Source: Intrasporangium_A sp039812505
GTDB taxonomy: Bacteria > Actinomycetota > Actinomycetes > Actinomycetales > Dermatophilaceae
NCBI RefSeq assembly: GCF_039812505.1
Contig: NZ_JBDIAQ010000085.1
Coordinates: 1 to 14,933, forward strand
Direction: 5' to 3'
DNA length: 14,933 nt
Shown here one piece after another: positions 14,231 through 14,933 of the stretch (position 1 is the first letter of the stretch; every line of letters starts with the position of its first letter). The notes under the pieces are model-generated. The model had not been told where the DNA came from and did not search any database. It saw nothing but the letters and a program-made list of their open reading frames with translations. The position numbers were made by a program, and so were the translations under genes.

Positions 14231-14608
14231 TCAGCATCGACGGGGGACGACCCGCAGCCGTTCCGCGATGACCTCGACGTCGCTCAGGCCGGCGGCGACC
14301 TCGAGCATGAGGTCGTAGACCTCGTCCTGGCTCAGCGCCGGCTCCAGGTCGTTGATGTCCAGGAACACGACCGCTGCGGTCCACGCCAGCCGCTTGTTGC
14401 CGTCGACAAGGGCGTGGTTGCCGGCAATCGACTGCAGTAGCGCGGCAGCCTTGAGAGGCATGGTCGGGTAGGCGCCATCCCCGAAGAGGGTGACACCAGG
14501 TCGGCCCAGCGCGGAGGCGAGCAGTCCAGCATCGCGGACCGGTCCCACGCCAAGACGCCCGATGATGAGCAGGATGCTGTCGAGATCGAGGTACTTCGCG
14601 GCGGTCAC
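14231..14608 (-). CDS. doc: Doc (death-on-curing, Fic-fold) toxin
   Basis: 125 residues from a GTG at 14608 that overlaps the antitoxin stop as GTGA. The core H65-A-L-V-D69-G-N-K-R73 is the Doc variant of the Fic motif. Lys replaces the second Gly of canonical Fic, which in phage P1 Doc turns AMP transfer into phosphorylation of elongation factor Tu. Upstream, LLASALGRPGVTLFGDGAYP and LKAAALLQSIAGNH are typical of the family, and LDINDLEPALSQDEVYDLML follows. The third motif position is Leu rather than Phe, which is common in chromosomal copies. The gene is intact and probably functional. Its stop is 77 nt before purL on the same strand. Confidence 0.92.
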   Translation of the reverse strand: MTAAKYLDLDSILLIIGRLGVGPVRDAGLLASALGRPGVTLFGDGAYPTMPLKAAALLQSIAGNHALVDGNKRLAWTAAVVFLDINDLEPALSQDEVYDLMLEVAAGLSDVEVIAERLRVVPRRC

Positions 14609-14811
14609 GTGGCAGCCAACCGGTCGAGGACGTCCTTCCACTTCGCAAGGTTGCGGTCCAGGCTCTGCTCGACCTCGACGTGCAGGTCAGCCCGGTGGTA
14701 GTAGTCCAGGACGGCCTTGCGGATGACCTCCTGGCGGGAGCCACCCTCGGCCGCGACGAGGGCGTCGAGCGCCTTCTCGAGCTCGCTGTCGGTACGCAGA
14801 GTCAATGCCAT
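14605..14811 (-). CDS. Ribbon-helix-helix (CopG/Arc-type) antitoxin
   Basis: 68 residues from ATG 14811. The N-terminus MALTLRTDSELEKALDALVAAEGGSRQEVIRKAVLDY, broken around residue 20, shows the beta-strand followed by two helices (about 8-22 and 26-38) of a ribbon-helix-helix DNA-binding domain, with GGSRQEVIRKAV as the helix-turn segment. The charged C-terminus (VEQSLDRNLAKWKDVLDRL) should bind the toxin. It precedes doc with a 4-nt overlap. No ribosome site is visible; TACCAT (minus strand, 14817-14822) is 5 nt upstream, consistent with an almost leaderless message. The classical partner of Doc is Phd; here the antitoxin is of the other fold. The gene would repress its own operon through the adjacent operator. 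Confidence 0.88.
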   Translation of the reverse strand: MALTLRTDSELEKALDALVAAEGGSRQEVIRKAVLDYYHRADLHVEVEQSLDRNLAKWKDVLDRLAAT

Positions 14812-14816
14812 ATCTG

Positions 14817-14836
14817 ATGGTATCACTTTGATACCA
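14817..14836 (-). promoter_or_regulatory. Perfect inverted-repeat operator of the RHH/Doc module
   Basis: TGGTATCA (14818-14825), CTT, TGATACCA (14829-14836) is a perfect 8-bp palindrome with a 3-nt spacer. It starts 7 nt upstream of the antitoxin ATG and overlaps a -10-like TACCAT. Position and symmetry fit an autoregulatory operator for a dimeric ribbon-helix-helix protein. The remaining 14837-14933 shows no recognisable gene; any promoter -35 there is poor. Confidence 0.65.
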
Positions 14837-14933
14837 GACGTGCGATCACGCGAGGTGCCCTTCTGGGGTACCGCTCGGGGCGACCGGCTCACTCAACGAC
14901 GCACCCAGCCGACCGCCACGCACCATCCCGCCC

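Noticed and set aside
1..14933. tRNA, rRNA, insertion sequence, attachment site or CRISPR array
   Set aside because: No cloverleaf, transposase, terminal repeat or regularly spaced repeat array was found on either strand by reading; the repeated 9-mer is too short and irregularly spaced to be CRISPR.

Overview
The window is very GC-rich, with strong G/C at third codon positions, GTG starts and actinobacterial gene families. These include an Fe-S type PurF with a long propeptide, an SCP_3-type sterol-carrier protein and a mycobacterial-type alpha-methylacyl-CoA racemase. It is best read as a chromosomal segment of a high-GC actinomycete, probably Micrococcales (family not provable from here). 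Nearly everything lies on the minus strand; the only plus-strand gene is at 8667-9512.

Layout from right to left, in the direction of most transcription: (1) a ribbon-helix-helix/Doc toxin-antitoxin pair (14811-14231) with a perfect 8-bp inverted-repeat operator; (2) purL (14153-10251), the long single-chain form of FGAM synthase with a fused glutaminase domain; (3) a Phd-type antitoxin and PIN (VapC-like) toxin pair (10176-9528), also with an inverted-repeat operator, whose toxin gene carries a one-base deletion; (4) the plus-strand spermidine-synthase-like gene (8667-9512), convergent with the toxin gene and divergent from (5) an LLM-class flavin/F420 oxidoreductase (8623-7736), followed by a sterol-carrier-like protein and a small two-helix membrane protein; (6) an alpha-methylacyl-CoA racemase (6818-5637); (7) a ThpR-type 2H RNA phosphodiesterase (5525-4968); (8) a three-gene ABC exporter, one ATPase and two NodJ-like permeases with overlapping ends (4866-2163); (9) a small secreted-protein gene that looks frameshifted (1992-1616) behind a good promoter; (10) purF (1546 to beyond the left edge), missing only its extreme C-terminus.

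purF and purL encode steps 1 and 4 of de novo purine synthesis and frame the segment. The genes between them are not purine genes. The two toxin-antitoxin modules sit directly on either side of purL and have partners crossed relative to the textbook pairs (Phd with PIN, ribbon-helix-helix with Doc).

The most unusual signal is not a gene. The 9-mer GCGGCATAC or its complement occurs 10 times, plus one 8/9 match, across about 11.5 kb. It appears in all three reading frames, in both orientations and once between genes, forcing rare A/T-ending codons. That points to a DNA-level signal (uptake-like, recombination, segregation or methylation). A second recurring pattern is a -10-like hexamer 6-7 nt before the start codon of seven genes, which suggests widespread leaderless mRNAs. 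No tRNA, rRNA, IS element or CRISPR array was seen. No gene-free stretch exceeds 300 bases; the longest is 7167-7352, described below.
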